DNA of 64,000 nucleotides from Pukyongia sp. (GTDB taxonomy: Bacteria > Bacteroidota > Bacteroidia > Flavobacteriales > Flavobacteriaceae), in contig JASBSY010000014.1 of the NCBI GenBank assembly GCA_030148705.1, forward strand, positions 248,001-312,000, given 5' to 3'. The translations under genes and the position numbers were made by a program. Under the pieces are notes generated by a model, which saw only the letters and a program-made list of their open reading frames with translations, had not been told where the DNA came from and made no database searches. Shown piece by piece: positions 9,567 through 18,088 of this stretch (the first letter of the stretch is position 1; each line of letters opens with the position of its first letter).

Positions 9567-9993
9567 AGAGATGATTTTGAGATGGGTTCGAATCTGAGGA
9601 CTTTTCCTCTAAATCTTTTTTAGGAGTGTTTTTTTCCGAGCCCTTCATAACACAAGATGCATTGAAAGTAGCCCCCGGTTCCACTGCCAGTTTCCCAACC
9701 ACCACATCACCGGTGATGTGTGCGGTCGACTTAAGCGTAAGGGTTCCGCTTACATCCAGTTTTCCTGAAAAGGTGCCCTCGATATCCGCGTTCTCGCATT
9801 GGAGGGTTCCCGTTATCACACCGGTTTGCCCCAGTACTACTTTGGAAGGGGTTTTAACGTTGCCGTCGATCTCTCCATCGATTCTGAAAAATCCTTTGGA
9901 CTCTACATCTCCGTTAAGTTTTGTGCCTTCGTTTATTCTGTTTTGGCTTGCTGCTGGTTCCATACTCTTTCGGTCTTTTTTATCTGAAAACAT
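9514..9993 (-). CDS. Bactofilin (polymer-forming cytoskeletal protein)
   Basis: Bactofilins assemble into nucleotide-independent filaments at the inner membrane and serve as scaffolds for envelope enzymes. The 159-aa protein has a central beta-helical domain (residues ~20-110) with the repeating GxIxGxI pattern (GFFRIDGEIDGNVKTPSKVVLG, TGTLQCENADIEGTFSGKLDV). It is flanked by disordered, charged tails (KKDLEEKSSDSNPSQN), the standard bactofilin layout. It follows sprE by 30 bases and overlaps the AtpZ-like gene. Confidence 0.9.
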   Translation of the reverse strand: MFSDKKDRKSMEPAASQNRINEGTKLNGDVESKGFFRIDGEIDGNVKTPSKVVLGQTGVITGTLQCENADIEGTFSGKLDVSGTLTLKSTAHITGDVVVGKLAVEPGATFNASCVMKGSEKNTPKKDLEEKSSDSNPSQNHLFDRTQRLQKPKAEQQTK

Positions 9994-10023
9994 ATCTGAT
10001 TAAATTGTGGGGATTGCTGTTTT

Positions 10024-12570
10024 CTATTCTACGTTATCCGTGTTTAAGTAGGCGTCCAGATTCTTGTGAATCTGAATTATCTTATAATTTGGCGACGAAA
10101 TCTCAAAAAACGGGTGTTTTATCTTGTATTTCTTCTCTTCCTTAAGCACCTGCGCAAGACCTCTGCCACCCATCCTGGTATTCAGCCCGTGTATCACAAC
10201 AAAGCGCGTTCCCGGATTGTAATAGTCTATGGAAGTAGACATATTGAAATAACCGCGTTCCTTCAGAAACTGATCGAGCTTTTCTTTTAGCTCCTGCATA
10301 GCCTCGGTCTCCTCCGCATCGAAACGGTACATTACTTTCCATTCGTCGCTGGCCTCATCGTTCACAAACTCCTTTACCGCCAGTTTTGGCAACACCCTCG
10401 AATAAATCTCCTGTGCTCTTTTACCCTCATCCGAATTGGGATAGTTGAGGGAAATGTAGTTCAAGGCCTTCTTATAGGCTTCAAAACCTTCCTGACGGGC
10501 CAGGGCGGTAGCTTTCAGCATTTCAAGCTTGGGCACTATTTCGTTTCCGTTATAGATTGTGATATACTCATCGGCCGTTGCAATCACCTCCGGAAACTTA
10601 TTCGCTTCGAACTCCCTGTAGAGCGCGTTGTATTTAAATTCCGGACTGGATTCGTCTGTGGCCAGAATAGTATTCGGGTTCAAAAGAATTTCGGCATAAC
10701 GCGAATCCGGATGATTGTTTATAATGTCGTTTTTGTATCTGTCTGCCAGCTCAGGACGCTGCAACTGCTGATAGATCTTGTGCAGGTTATACTTGGCCGG
10801 CAGGATTAATCGATCCTCGGGGTTGTAAGACAACAGCTTCTCCAGGCGATTTGCCGCCAGGCCGTATTCCTTGAACTTTTCCTTGTAGATCAGTCCCAAT
10901 TGGTAATAAGCGAAATCACGGTCTCTGGTGATACTGTCGATGACCTTTGGATCTGTTGGAATGGTAGAAATGTAGGTTTCGGGCTTGAACATTTCGTTTT
11001 CCGAGATTGGCACATTATCCAATGCAATAATCTCCTCCGGATTAATGCCTGTGGCCTTCTTATCTGAACGTCGCCAGTTATCCTCTAATTGGCGATCCCC
11101 CCAGACTTTTCTGAATTCCTGCTTTCCAAATGCAACCGTACTCGAGTTGTAAAAGTAAAAGCTTCCTTCGGCCTGTCCTTTTACTTGTTTGGTAGTTGAA
11201 TTCTTTTTATAAAACTCGTTGTTGGCGATTTTCTTTTCAAGTTTTACACTGGCAATCGAATCTTCTATTGCCTTTTGCTTGAGTTTATCGGTATAGTCGG
11301 TAAAATATGCCAGCTGCTGGGCTTCCGACATAGCAGCTATTCTAAGGACACTGTCGTTAAGGGTTGCTATGTCCTCGTATTTTATCACATCGTCAAGATT
11401 CTCTCGCTTTTTTCTGAAACGTCTCCAGTCGCGTGAGTTTTCCTCCAAAAAGGTAAGCGTGCTGTCGTAGTATTTACCGGCATCCTTATAGGCAGCCCTG
11501 TCGAAATTAATCTCGGCAAGGGTGGAATAGTTTACTGATTGAAGAATTGGATCCTCTTTATAGTTTCTGATGGATTTGTTGTAATAGATTACAGCGGTGT
11601 CGATATTCTCGGTGCTGCGGTAATATTCGCCTATCTGATTGTAGATGCGATCCAGGAAGGGACGGTTCTCCCGGTTCTCTTCCAGTTCCTGAAGCAACTC
11701 CAGAAACGCCACTCGGTCTTCTTTGTCGTAATTGAAATTCCGCGCCTTCTCGATATAGGCATTGATCATATATACCCTGGGCGATTTGCGGTTTAATTCG
11801 ATCACCTCGTCGAAGGCCATATTGGCACTATCCTTCATTTCGAGTCGGTTGTAAATCTGTCCTTTGATAAAGGCGTATCGCCCTTTCAGTTCATTGTCGC
11901 GGGTGTATTCGGAAGCCAGTTTAATATAAGGCAGCGCCGCGTCGATGGAATCCAGGTTGATATAGGCCTGTGCCAGGATAGCCGATGCTTCGGCCAGCTC
12001 CTCCTCTTCCAGTTCGGCTTCCTCCATCATCTTTTCGAGATTCTCGATGGCTACATCCTCGTTTTTCAGGCGGATATTTGCCTTGGCCTTCCAAACCTTC
12101 GCCCGGTTGATATTATTGCTGGTGGGATATTTATTCAGTATAAAGTTGAATGCGTCCATTGCGGGAATAAAGCGCTGATCGAAATAACGCGCTTTCCCCA
12201 ACATCATATAGGCCTCATCTATCTGGGGGTTGTATTCCTTGCCATCCAGGTAGATAGAATGCTTTTGGATCGCCTTAGCCGCCTTTTCTTCCGCCCTTTC
12301 GAAATCGGCGTTTTTGGTTTCTCCCGGAAGACTCATGCTTTCTTCGAGTTCCAGTCGTTCAACGGGAAGTATCTCCCAAAAATTATCGCGGTATGTAAGT
12401 GCCAGTTCTTCTTTCCCGTTCTCCAATGCCACACCACCATTATACAATGCGTTGTATTCGGCCGTAACAGCGTGATAATTCCTGGTTAAAAAAGTGTTTT
12501 TCTTACGAGAACAAGCTGCGACTAAAATAACAGTGAGAAGAAAGATGGTAATTTTATAGATGCCCTTCAA
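10024..12570 (-). CDS. sprE: SprE/PorW-type TPR lipoprotein of the type IX secretion/gliding system
   Basis: This 848-aa protein has a lipoprotein signal (TIFLLTVILVAACSRKKN, lipobox VAAC) and many tetratricopeptide-like helix pairs through its length. The N-terminal stretch TRNYHAVTAEYNALYNGG is typical of Flavobacteriia SprE and Porphyromonas PorW. SprE/PorW is needed for type IX secretion and surface gliding, and PorW has been proposed to link periplasmic and outer-membrane parts. The size agrees with my memory of ~870 aa for the Flavobacterium johnsoniae protein. The start must be TTG at 12570 to keep the signal peptide. The gene reads into bactofilin and then the AtpZ/atp cluster. Confidence 0.82.
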   Translation of the reverse strand: MKGIYKITIFLLTVILVAACSRKKNTFLTRNYHAVTAEYNALYNGGVALENGKEELALTYRDNFWEILPVERLELEESMSLPGETKNADFERAEEKAAKAIQKHSIYLDGKEYNPQIDEAYMMLGKARYFDQRFIPAMDAFNFILNKYPTSNNINRAKVWKAKANIRLKNEDVAIENLEKMMEEAELEEEELAEASAILAQAYINLDSIDAALPYIKLASEYTRDNELKGRYAFIKGQIYNRLEMKDSANMAFDEVIELNRKSPRVYMINAYIEKARNFNYDKEDRVAFLELLQELEENRENRPFLDRIYNQIGEYYRSTENIDTAVIYYNKSIRNYKEDPILQSVNYSTLAEINFDRAAYKDAGKYYDSTLTFLEENSRDWRRFRKKRENLDDVIKYEDIATLNDSVLRIAAMSEAQQLAYFTDYTDKLKQKAIEDSIASVKLEKKIANNEFYKKNSTTKQVKGQAEGSFYFYNSSTVAFGKQEFRKVWGDRQLEDNWRRSDKKATGINPEEIIALDNVPISENEMFKPETYISTIPTDPKVIDSITRDRDFAYYQLGLIYKEKFKEYGLAANRLEKLLSYNPEDRLILPAKYNLHKIYQQLQRPELADRYKNDIINNHPDSRYAEILLNPNTILATDESSPEFKYNALYREFEANKFPEVIATADEYITIYNGNEIVPKLEMLKATALARQEGFEAYKKALNYISLNYPNSDEGKRAQEIYSRVLPKLAVKEFVNDEASDEWKVMYRFDAEETEAMQELKEKLDQFLKERGYFNMSTSIDYYNPGTRFVVIHGLNTRMGGRGLAQVLKEEKKYKIKHPFFEISSPNYKIIQIHKNLDAYLNTDNVE

Positions 12571-12701
12571 AATACTTACGGTTTATATGATAATGTAACT
12601 TAAAACCTTCGCTTTTAGTATGTAAAATATGAAACGAACCGTAAAAATACATTTCTTTTTAATAACTGACTGTGTAAATAGGTTAAAAATTCAGTGATAT
12701 T

Positions 12702-12716
12702 GCAGTCTTAGACTGC
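12702..12716. repeat. Short perfect inverted repeat in the sprE/reductase divergent region
   Basis: GCAGTC-TTA-GACTGC has 6-base arms around a 3-base centre. It sits 21 bases upstream of the TATTTTTG box of the reductase gene, over the expected -33 position, where a regulator could bind. It is not followed by a T run, so it is not an obvious terminator. Confidence 0.5.
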
Positions 12717-12737
12717 CTTATTCTGTTCTCAGATTTG

Positions 12738-12745
12738 TATTTTTG
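12738..12745 (+). promoter_or_regulatory. -7 box (TATTTTTG) for the 2Fe-2S reductase gene
   Basis: This is an exact match to TAnnTTTG, 15 bases before the ATG at 12761. No TTG lies at the usual -33 distance, which is occupied by the inverted repeat at 12702-12716. The promoter may therefore depend on an activator. Confidence 0.4.
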
Positions 12746-12760
12746 CCCAAAATAATTTCT

Positions 12761-13810
12761 ATGAGCGACTTTTACAGGTTGAGGGTTTCAGAAGTGAAAA
12801 AAGAGACTCCAAATTCGGTCTCGGTTTCATTCGAAATCCCCGATGACCTCAAAAGCATATTTACATTTAAAGCCGGGCAATATATAACCATTAAATACAT
12901 GGTCGACGGGGAAGAGATCCGTCGGGCATACTCGATTTTTACCAGTCCGATGAGCGGTACCCTGGCCGTTGGTATAAAAAAAGTTACAGGCGGTATTTTT
13001 TCCATGTTTGCCAATACCGGCTTGCAGGCAGGCGATGTTCTGGAGGTGATGCCCCCGGAAGGCAAATTCGTGCTCGAGCCCGATGCTTCAAGCCGAAAGA
13101 ACTATATGGCGCTTGCAGCGGGCAGTGGAATAACCCCGGTTTTATCTATCGTTACCACCATTCTTGAAGAAGAGCCCGAGAGTACGGTTTCGCTGGTTTA
13201 TGGAAATAGATCGCTGGAAGAAGCCATGTTTGCCAACAACATACTTGAGCTTCAGAAGAATTACCCCAACCGTTTCTTCCTCGAATGGATTTTCAGCAGG
13301 AAGAAGGAGAATACCGGTTTGTTCGGGCGTATAGAAAATTCAACGGTAAACTACCTGCTTAAAAATAAGTTTGGAGGTAAATCGTATGATGCTTTCTACC
13401 TGTGTGGACCCGAAGATATGATTCGTACAATCGAAACCCTTTTACTGGAGCGAGGAATCGACAAGAAGAAAATTCATTTTGAATTGTTCACCACATCTGA
13501 AGAAGGGAATCTTACTCAGGTACACGATGGCTTTACCGAAATTACCGTTACTCTGGATGATGAAACCACCACTTTTGTGATGCCGCAAACCTCATCCATA
13601 CTTGACGCAGTCTTAAAAAAAGGCCTGGATGCACCGTTCAGTTGTCAAGGTGGAATTTGCAGTACTTGCATCGCACGTATGTCCGGTGGAACTGCTGAAA
13701 TGCGAAAGAATCAGATCCTTACCGATGATGAAATCGAAGAAGGCCTGATACTTACCTGCCAGGCACATCCCGGCTCGCCATCACTGAATATAGATTACGA
13801 CGACGTTTAA
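12761..13810 (+). CDS. Ferredoxin reductase-type protein (FAD, NAD(P)H, C-terminal 2Fe-2S), PaaE-like
   Basis: This is a flavin reductase with a fused plant-type ferredoxin. The order is an FAD domain with RRAYSIFTSP (~45), an NAD(P) domain with LAAGSGITPVLSI (~115) and a [2Fe-2S] domain with Cys spacing CQGGICSTC...LTC (~290-325). This is the layout of PaaE/PaaK, the reductase of phenylacetyl-CoA epoxidase, and of related electron-transfer proteins. The ORF track begins at a TTG (12743) that lies inside the promoter; ATG 12761 (MSDFYRLRV) is the better start. No oxygenase gene is nearby, so its partner is unknown. It ends sharing the bases TTAA with the convergent GT9 gene. Confidence 0.85.
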   Translation: MSDFYRLRVSEVKKETPNSVSVSFEIPDDLKSIFTFKAGQYITIKYMVDGEEIRRAYSIFTSPMSGTLAVGIKKVTGGIFSMFANTGLQAGDVLEVMPPEGKFVLEPDASSRKNYMALAAGSGITPVLSIVTTILEEEPESTVSLVYGNRSLEEAMFANNILELQKNYPNRFFLEWIFSRKKENTGLFGRIENSTVNYLLKNKFGGKSYDAFYLCGPEDMIRTIETLLLERGIDKKKIHFELFTTSEEGNLTQVHDGFTEITVTLDDETTTFVMPQTSSILDAVLKKGLDAPFSCQGGICSTCIARMSGGTAEMRKNQILTDDEIEEGLILTCQAHPGSPSLNIDYDDV

Positions 13811-14838
13811 AGAAGGCCGAGGATCTTATCTACTACTTTTTCGGCCGGTATGGTTTTCATGGAATCTTCGTATGATTCGGGAAATCTATTCCCATAAACC
13901 GAAGTTGGAATCTCCGGATACTGTTTTCTGTCGGCCATCAGGTGATTTGCCGCATCTTGGTTAAATGGTGCGAAGCCCGCATACGGGTGGGTTACACCCC
14001 AAAGCGTAACCACCGGAACGCCATACATAGCCGCCAGGTGCCCGTTACTGCTGTCCATAGACAGCATCAGGTCCAGGTTTGAAATCAGTGCCAGTTCTTC
14101 TGAAAGGGTTAACTGCCCCGCAATGTTGGTCACCGATCGAAACTCGCTTTCCAACTTCCTCAAATGGTCTATCTCCTTCTTTCCTCCTCCGAAAAGAAAT
14201 ATTCTAAAGTTCTCCGTGGTGTCAAGCAACCTGATAACTTCTTTGGTTTGTTCCAACGGATACATTTTACTCTTATAGGCTGCAAAGGGTGCAATCCCAA
14301 TTGCCTTCTTTGGCTCGGTCCCCATAAGACTGTTCAATCGCGGTGTTACCGGAGCCGGGGATGGAAATTCGTGTTCAGAAAGATCGAGAGTAAAGCCTAA
14401 ATGAGTGAATACATCGGCATACCGCTGATGCGTAGTCTTCAGCTGCTTAAACCATTTGTCGTCACCTGAGGTAAGTAATTTCTTTTCCGCCCGGCCCTTG
14501 TCGATCACAGCTGTTTGAAGCCCTGCAATCGATAAATAATTCCTAATCACTTTGGTACGTATAACATCGTGCAAGTCTGCCACCGCATCTATACCCAGTA
14601 CCTTGGCTTCAGCAGCCAGTTTTAACAATCCGAAGCCTTTGTGCTCCCCTTTTAAATCGGCACCAAGAAAATCTATCCCCGGAATATCTGAAAACAACGG
14701 CTGAGCGTAATTTCTGGAAAGTATGGTAAGTTTTGTGTCGGGGTATTTTTTCGCCATCACCCGCAGCACCGGCACCGTCATGGCGATATCTCCCAAAGCG
14801 GAAAGGCGGATTACTAGGATATGTGAGGGTAGTGACAT
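13807..14838 (-). CDS. Glycosyltransferase family 9 (heptosyltransferase-like)
   Basis: This 343-aa protein resembles ADP-heptose:LPS heptosyltransferases of family GT9. The N-terminus ILVIRLSALGDIAMTVPVL and the C-terminal donor-site region SMDSSNGHLAAMYGVPVVTLWG with THPYAGFAPF match the family. It probably adds a sugar to the LPS core on the cytoplasmic face. It lies 58 bases after the DUF4254 gene on the same strand, a pairing I recall from other Bacteroidota. The exact sugar donor is not known. Confidence 0.88.
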   Translation of the reverse strand: MSLPSHILVIRLSALGDIAMTVPVLRVMAKKYPDTKLTILSRNYAQPLFSDIPGIDFLGADLKGEHKGFGLLKLAAEAKVLGIDAVADLHDVIRTKVIRNYLSIAGLQTAVIDKGRAEKKLLTSGDDKWFKQLKTTHQRYADVFTHLGFTLDLSEHEFPSPAPVTPRLNSLMGTEPKKAIGIAPFAAYKSKMYPLEQTKEVIRLLDTTENFRIFLFGGGKKEIDHLRKLESEFRSVTNIAGQLTLSEELALISNLDLMLSMDSSNGHLAAMYGVPVVTLWGVTHPYAGFAPFNQDAANHLMADRKQYPEIPTSVYGNRFPESYEDSMKTIPAEKVVDKILGLL

Positions 14839-14896
14839 ATGCAGTGGAGAAAACCTTAGGTTAATAATTCTCCCGGTTTTTAAGGCAACAAGCGAA

Positions 14897-15505
14897 CTAC
14901 TTCTGGTTTCTCAGAACAGGGTTCATCTCATCGTCATTGTACATCTTCATCTGTTTGTAAACCTTCATATATTTTCGACCTTGAGCAATATCGTCCAGCA
15001 GCTGATCTATGGCCGTACTCAGGTCCACCCGTTGCTCAAGTAGAACCTTCAGTTTGGCTTTGCAGGCTTCAAGGTGTTCTTCAGACGCATTGGTACGCGT
15101 GGCCTCTTCGTTCATATGATAGATCTTGAGCGCGAGTATTGATAATCGATCGATTCCCCAGGCAGGGCTTTCAGTGTTAATCGTCGCGTTTTCCGCTACC
15201 TCAACATCCTTGTACTTTTCCAGGAAGTAGCTGTCGATGTATTCAACAGTGTCGGTGCGGTCCTGATTGGAAGCGTCTATCTTTCGTTTTAAGCTCAGCG
15301 CGGCAACCGGATCGATATTCGGATCCCTGATTATGTCCTCATAATGCCATTGTACCGTATCTATCCAACACTTGCGGTAAAGCAGGTGTTCCAGCAACCG
15401 GGTATCGCCCGAATACGGGTTGTGAAATGGCTGCTCGACACTATCTTTGATATGGTAGGTGTTGATAACTTCTTTGAATATGGTATTGGCCTTTTCGCTG
15501 AACAT
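14897..15505 (-). CDS. DUF4254 family protein
   Basis: This 202-aa soluble, mostly helical protein matches the Bacteroidota DUF4254 family in its central motif (NPYSGDTRLLEHLLYRKCWIDTVQWHYEDIIRDP) and in SPAWGIDRLSILALKIYHM. It has no signal peptide or known catalytic motif. It is upstream of and co-oriented with the GT9 glycosyltransferase, so a link to LPS core assembly is an inference from context. A TACCTTTG -7 box lies 46 bases upstream, with a small hairpin in the leader. Confidence 0.8.
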   Translation of the reverse strand: MFSEKANTIFKEVINTYHIKDSVEQPFHNPYSGDTRLLEHLLYRKCWIDTVQWHYEDIIRDPNIDPVAALSLKRKIDASNQDRTDTVEYIDSYFLEKYKDVEVAENATINTESPAWGIDRLSILALKIYHMNEEATRTNASEEHLEACKAKLKVLLEQRVDLSTAIDQLLDDIAQGRKYMKVYKQMKMYNDDEMNPVLRNQK

Positions 15506-15550
15506 AGATACGAATTATAGTGCCGTGTAAACACACGGAAGATTAGGCTG

Positions 15551-15558
15551 CAAAGGTA
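15551..15558 (-). promoter_or_regulatory. -7 box (TACCTTTG) for the DUF4254-GT9 pair
   Basis: This is an exact TAnnTTTG match on the minus strand, 46 bases before the DUF4254 start. The leader it predicts contains the short inverted repeat CCGTGT-AAAC-ACACGG (15523-15538). No clear TTG -33 element was found. Confidence 0.35.
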
Positions 15559-15565
15559 TCACATT

Positions 15566-16489
15566 TCAAATAAATAACAGCCCGACCGGTATTAGTACAA
15601 TTAGCCATAATGATATTTCCCTACTGAATACTTTCTCGCGCTTTTCTATAAATCCCGTAACTGCAATTGCTGTTGCAGGAAGAGTCAGTAATAGTTCACT
15701 GCCGTCTTTCACTTCCCCGATAAAAGCAATAAAGAAACTCCCCAGCATGATAAGGGTAAGAATAAGATAATTTGGTCTTTGTTTACGCTTTACTTTCGAT
15801 ATTCTCAGTATCCTATATACCCCGATCCAGATTGCGAGTGCGAGGATGATGGTGGTAGGGATAAGCAGTTTTACTGAATTATAAGCTGAAAAATCCATTT
15901 CGGCCTCCGGCAGATACCCGGTGAACCAGCCAAAAGAATCGTTCACCATATACTGATAAGCAGTGGCCAGTAAGAAGACCGCCATCAGCCCAAGCGGGGG
16001 GATGAAAAAATGCCTGAATGAAACCCTAGGAGTTCTAAGGATGGCATAGTACAAAACTACTACATACAATATGCTGTAGAAATAGAAGAAGGAGGCCAGA
16101 GCCAGCCAGATGGAAGCGTCCAACACCTTCTTTTCAATATTCTTATCGGAAGTAAGGCTAAAAATTCTGCGGAATGCGAGAAGGCAAAATACCACGGCCA
16201 CGATCATATTGCCATTCTGCAATATCACCGGAACCATCAGCAGAAAGAAAGCAAAGATAAAGATGGCATAGGTGTTCCTGGCGGTAAGATTGTTCTTGCG
16301 AACGATAAAATCCACCAACATCATCATAAAGACAGCCAGCCCGGTCAGGAAAATATGCTTTATGAGGTTGAGAACATTAAATTCCGGGGTTAAGCTAAAA
16401 ATATGTACGGCCAGGTAACCAATCCCGATAAGCATCCCGATAATTAAATAATTCACCGGACTAGATTTGCCAAAAAAGCTTGTAAGCAT
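15566..16489 (-). CDS. Polytopic membrane protein, DUF6427-like
   Basis: This is a 307-aa integral membrane protein with about eight or nine hydrophobic segments starting at residue ~12 (VNYLIIGMLIGIGYLAVHIF) and few charged loops. I recognise it as a Flavobacteriaceae-specific family (DUF6427 from memory) whose function is unknown. It is divergent from the small DUF6341-like gene, whose promoter overlaps the start of this gene. No enzyme motif is visible. Confidence 0.75.
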   Translation of the reverse strand: MLTSFFGKSSPVNYLIIGMLIGIGYLAVHIFSLTPEFNVLNLIKHIFLTGLAVFMMMLVDFIVRKNNLTARNTYAIFIFAFFLLMVPVILQNGNMIVAVVFCLLAFRRIFSLTSDKNIEKKVLDASIWLALASFFYFYSILYVVVLYYAILRTPRVSFRHFFIPPLGLMAVFLLATAYQYMVNDSFGWFTGYLPEAEMDFSAYNSVKLLIPTTIILALAIWIGVYRILRISKVKRKQRPNYLILTLIMLGSFFIAFIGEVKDGSELLLTLPATAIAVTGFIEKREKVFSREISLWLIVLIPVGLLFI

Positions 16490-16510
16490 GAAGGGTAATT
16501 TATACTTTTG
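16480..16510 (+). promoter_or_regulatory. Promoter of the DUF6341-like gene
   Basis: TTG (16480-16482), a 20-base spacer and TACTTTTG (16503-16510) match the Bacteroidota consensus exactly. The box ends 18 bases before the ATG at 16529. The -33 element lies inside the first codons of the divergent membrane protein. Confidence 0.65.
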
Positions 16511-16528
16511 CAGTATAAAGATACAGTT

Positions 16529-16759
16529 ATGAAAGATTTCTTCTACGGTATAGAAACACTATTTGTCGATTATTTCTTTGCTCCATACGATGCCTTACGT
16601 GCAATGGAACTGGACAGTTGGTGGGGTGCCAACATCATGAGCTGGTTGTTCCTCGCAATAGGTTTTGTGGCGTTTGTTTACTGGATGAAGAAGTTGGCGG
16701 AATTCAACGACAGGGGTGAAGAGGACAAGACCTCTACTTCCCACTCATTCTTAGGATAG
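16529..16759 (+). CDS. Small membrane protein, DUF6341-like
   Basis: This 76-aa protein has one clear membrane segment (IMSWLFLAIGFVAFVYWMKKL) after an amphipathic N-terminus (MKDFFYGIETLFVDYFFAPYDALR). It matches a small Flavobacteriia family I know as DUF6341, of unknown function, usually near purD or a DUF6427 gene. The track start (TTG 16508) lies within the promoter box, so ATG 16529 is chosen. Its last 9 bases overlap the 3' end of convergent purD. Confidence 0.8.
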   Translation: MKDFFYGIETLFVDYFFAPYDALRAMELDSWWGANIMSWLFLAIGFVAFVYWMKKLAEFNDRGEEDKTSTSHSFLG

Positions 16760-18025
16760 ATCAAAACCGATATCGGTTCTGTAATACATCCTGTCGAAAG
16801 ATAGTTTTTCTATATTTTGATAGGATTTTTTTAGTGCCGTCCTAAAATCGTTGTCCAGGGAAGTAACGGCAATGACACGGCCGCCGTTGGTAACCAATTC
16901 TCCATTTTTCCTGGTGGTTCCTGCGTGAAATACAATCGAATCTTTTATGCTGCCGGCCCCTTCTATCACTTTGCCTTTTTCATAATTTTCTGGATAGCCC
17001 CCGGAAACTACCATAACAGTAGTGGCAGCACGCGCATCGATGTCCAGGGTAACGGTATCCAATTCCTGATTAAAAGTTGCCCGAAGCAAGGAAACAAGAT
17101 CTGTTTTAATTCGCGGTAAAACCACCTCAGTCTCGGGGTCACCCATTCGTACATTGTATTCTATCACATAAGGATCGTCGCCCACCTTTATCAGTCCGAT
17201 AAAAACAAATCCTCTATAATCGATCGCTTCCTTTTGAAGCCCCTTCACGGTAGGCTCTACAATTCGTGCCTTTATTTTCTGCATAAAGGCCTCGTTTGCA
17301 AAAGGTACGGGGGAAACCGCACCCATTCCGCCGGTGTTGAGACCACTGTCTCCTTCACCAATCCGCTTATAATCCTTAGCCGTAGGCAGTATCTTATAAT
17401 TTTTTCCATCGGTAAGCACGAAAACACTCAGTTCAATTCCATCCAGGAATTCCTCGATAACAACGGTAGAACTGGCATCCCCAAATTTGCGATGGCTTAA
17501 CATATTCTCCAGTTCATTTTTTGCTTCCGCCAGGGAATCGAGAATTAAAACTCCCTTACCCGCAGCCAGGCCATCAGCTTTAAGAACATATGGAGGCTTA
17601 AGCGTTTCCAGAAAGCGTTTGCCCGCAGCTAGTGATTTTTGAGTGAAACTGGCGTAGGCCGCCGTTGGAATATCGTGAGCCATCATGAATTCCTTGGCCT
17701 GTTCCTTACTTCCTTCCAATAAGGCTCCTCTTTTTGAAGGCCCGATTATCATCACATCCTTAAGGGAGGTGTCTTCCTTAAAAAAATCTGTTATTCCATT
17801 TACGAGCGGATCCTCCGGACCCACCACCACCATGGAGATGTTATTTTCGAGCACCGCCGCCTTAATCGATTGGAAATCGTTTACTGAAACAGGCAGGTTT
17901 GTCGCTATCATTTCGGTGCCGGCATTCCCGGGAGCTACAAAAAGTGAGTCGCAATGTTCACTTTGTGCGATCATATGTGCAAAGGTGTGTTCCCGACCTC
18001 CGGAACCAAGGATAAGGATGTTCAT
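16751..18025 (-). CDS. purD: Phosphoribosylamine-glycine ligase
   Basis: GAR synthetase catalyses the second step of de novo purine synthesis: phosphoribosylamine + glycine + ATP to GAR. The 424-aa protein starts MNILILGSGGREHTFAH and has the family signature VVVGPEDPLVNG (~60) and the ATP-grasp core (PYVLKADGLAAGKGVLIL, ~140). It also has FRGFVFIGL-like (here YRGFVFIGLI) and YNVRMGDPETEVVLPRI (~285). It is complete and monocistronic, with a TATTTTTG box upstream on its strand. Confidence 0.98.
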   Translation of the reverse strand: MNILILGSGGREHTFAHMIAQSEHCDSLFVAPGNAGTEMIATNLPVSVNDFQSIKAAVLENNISMVVVGPEDPLVNGITDFFKEDTSLKDVMIIGPSKRGALLEGSKEQAKEFMMAHDIPTAAYASFTQKSLAAGKRFLETLKPPYVLKADGLAAGKGVLILDSLAEAKNELENMLSHRKFGDASSTVVIEEFLDGIELSVFVLTDGKNYKILPTAKDYKRIGEGDSGLNTGGMGAVSPVPFANEAFMQKIKARIVEPTVKGLQKEAIDYRGFVFIGLIKVGDDPYVIEYNVRMGDPETEVVLPRIKTDLVSLLRATFNQELDTVTLDIDARAATTVMVVSGGYPENYEKGKVIEGAGSIKDSIVFHAGTTRKNGELVTNGGRVIAVTSLDNDFRTALKKSYQNIEKLSFDRMYYRTDIGFDLS

Positions 18026-18048
18026 GCTGAGCGGTTTTAATTCGCCTT

Positions 18049-18056
18049 CAAAAATA
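18049..18056 (-). promoter_or_regulatory. -7 box (TATTTTTG) for purD
   Basis: This is an exact TAnnTTTG match on the minus strand, 23 bases before the purD ATG, in a 62-base divergent region. No convincing -33 TTG was found. Confidence 0.35.
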
Positions 18057-18057
18057 A

Positions 18058-18088
18058 TTGTTTGTACCTTGAAGCCCTAATATTTTCG
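18058..18088 (+). promoter_or_regulatory. Possible promoter of the CapK-like gene
   Basis: TTG (18058-18060), a 20-base spacer and TATTTTCG (one mismatch to TAnnTTTG) face the CapK-like gene. If used, transcription would start after the GTG at 18088, favouring a slightly later non-ATG start such as TTG 18097. Confidence 0.25.
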
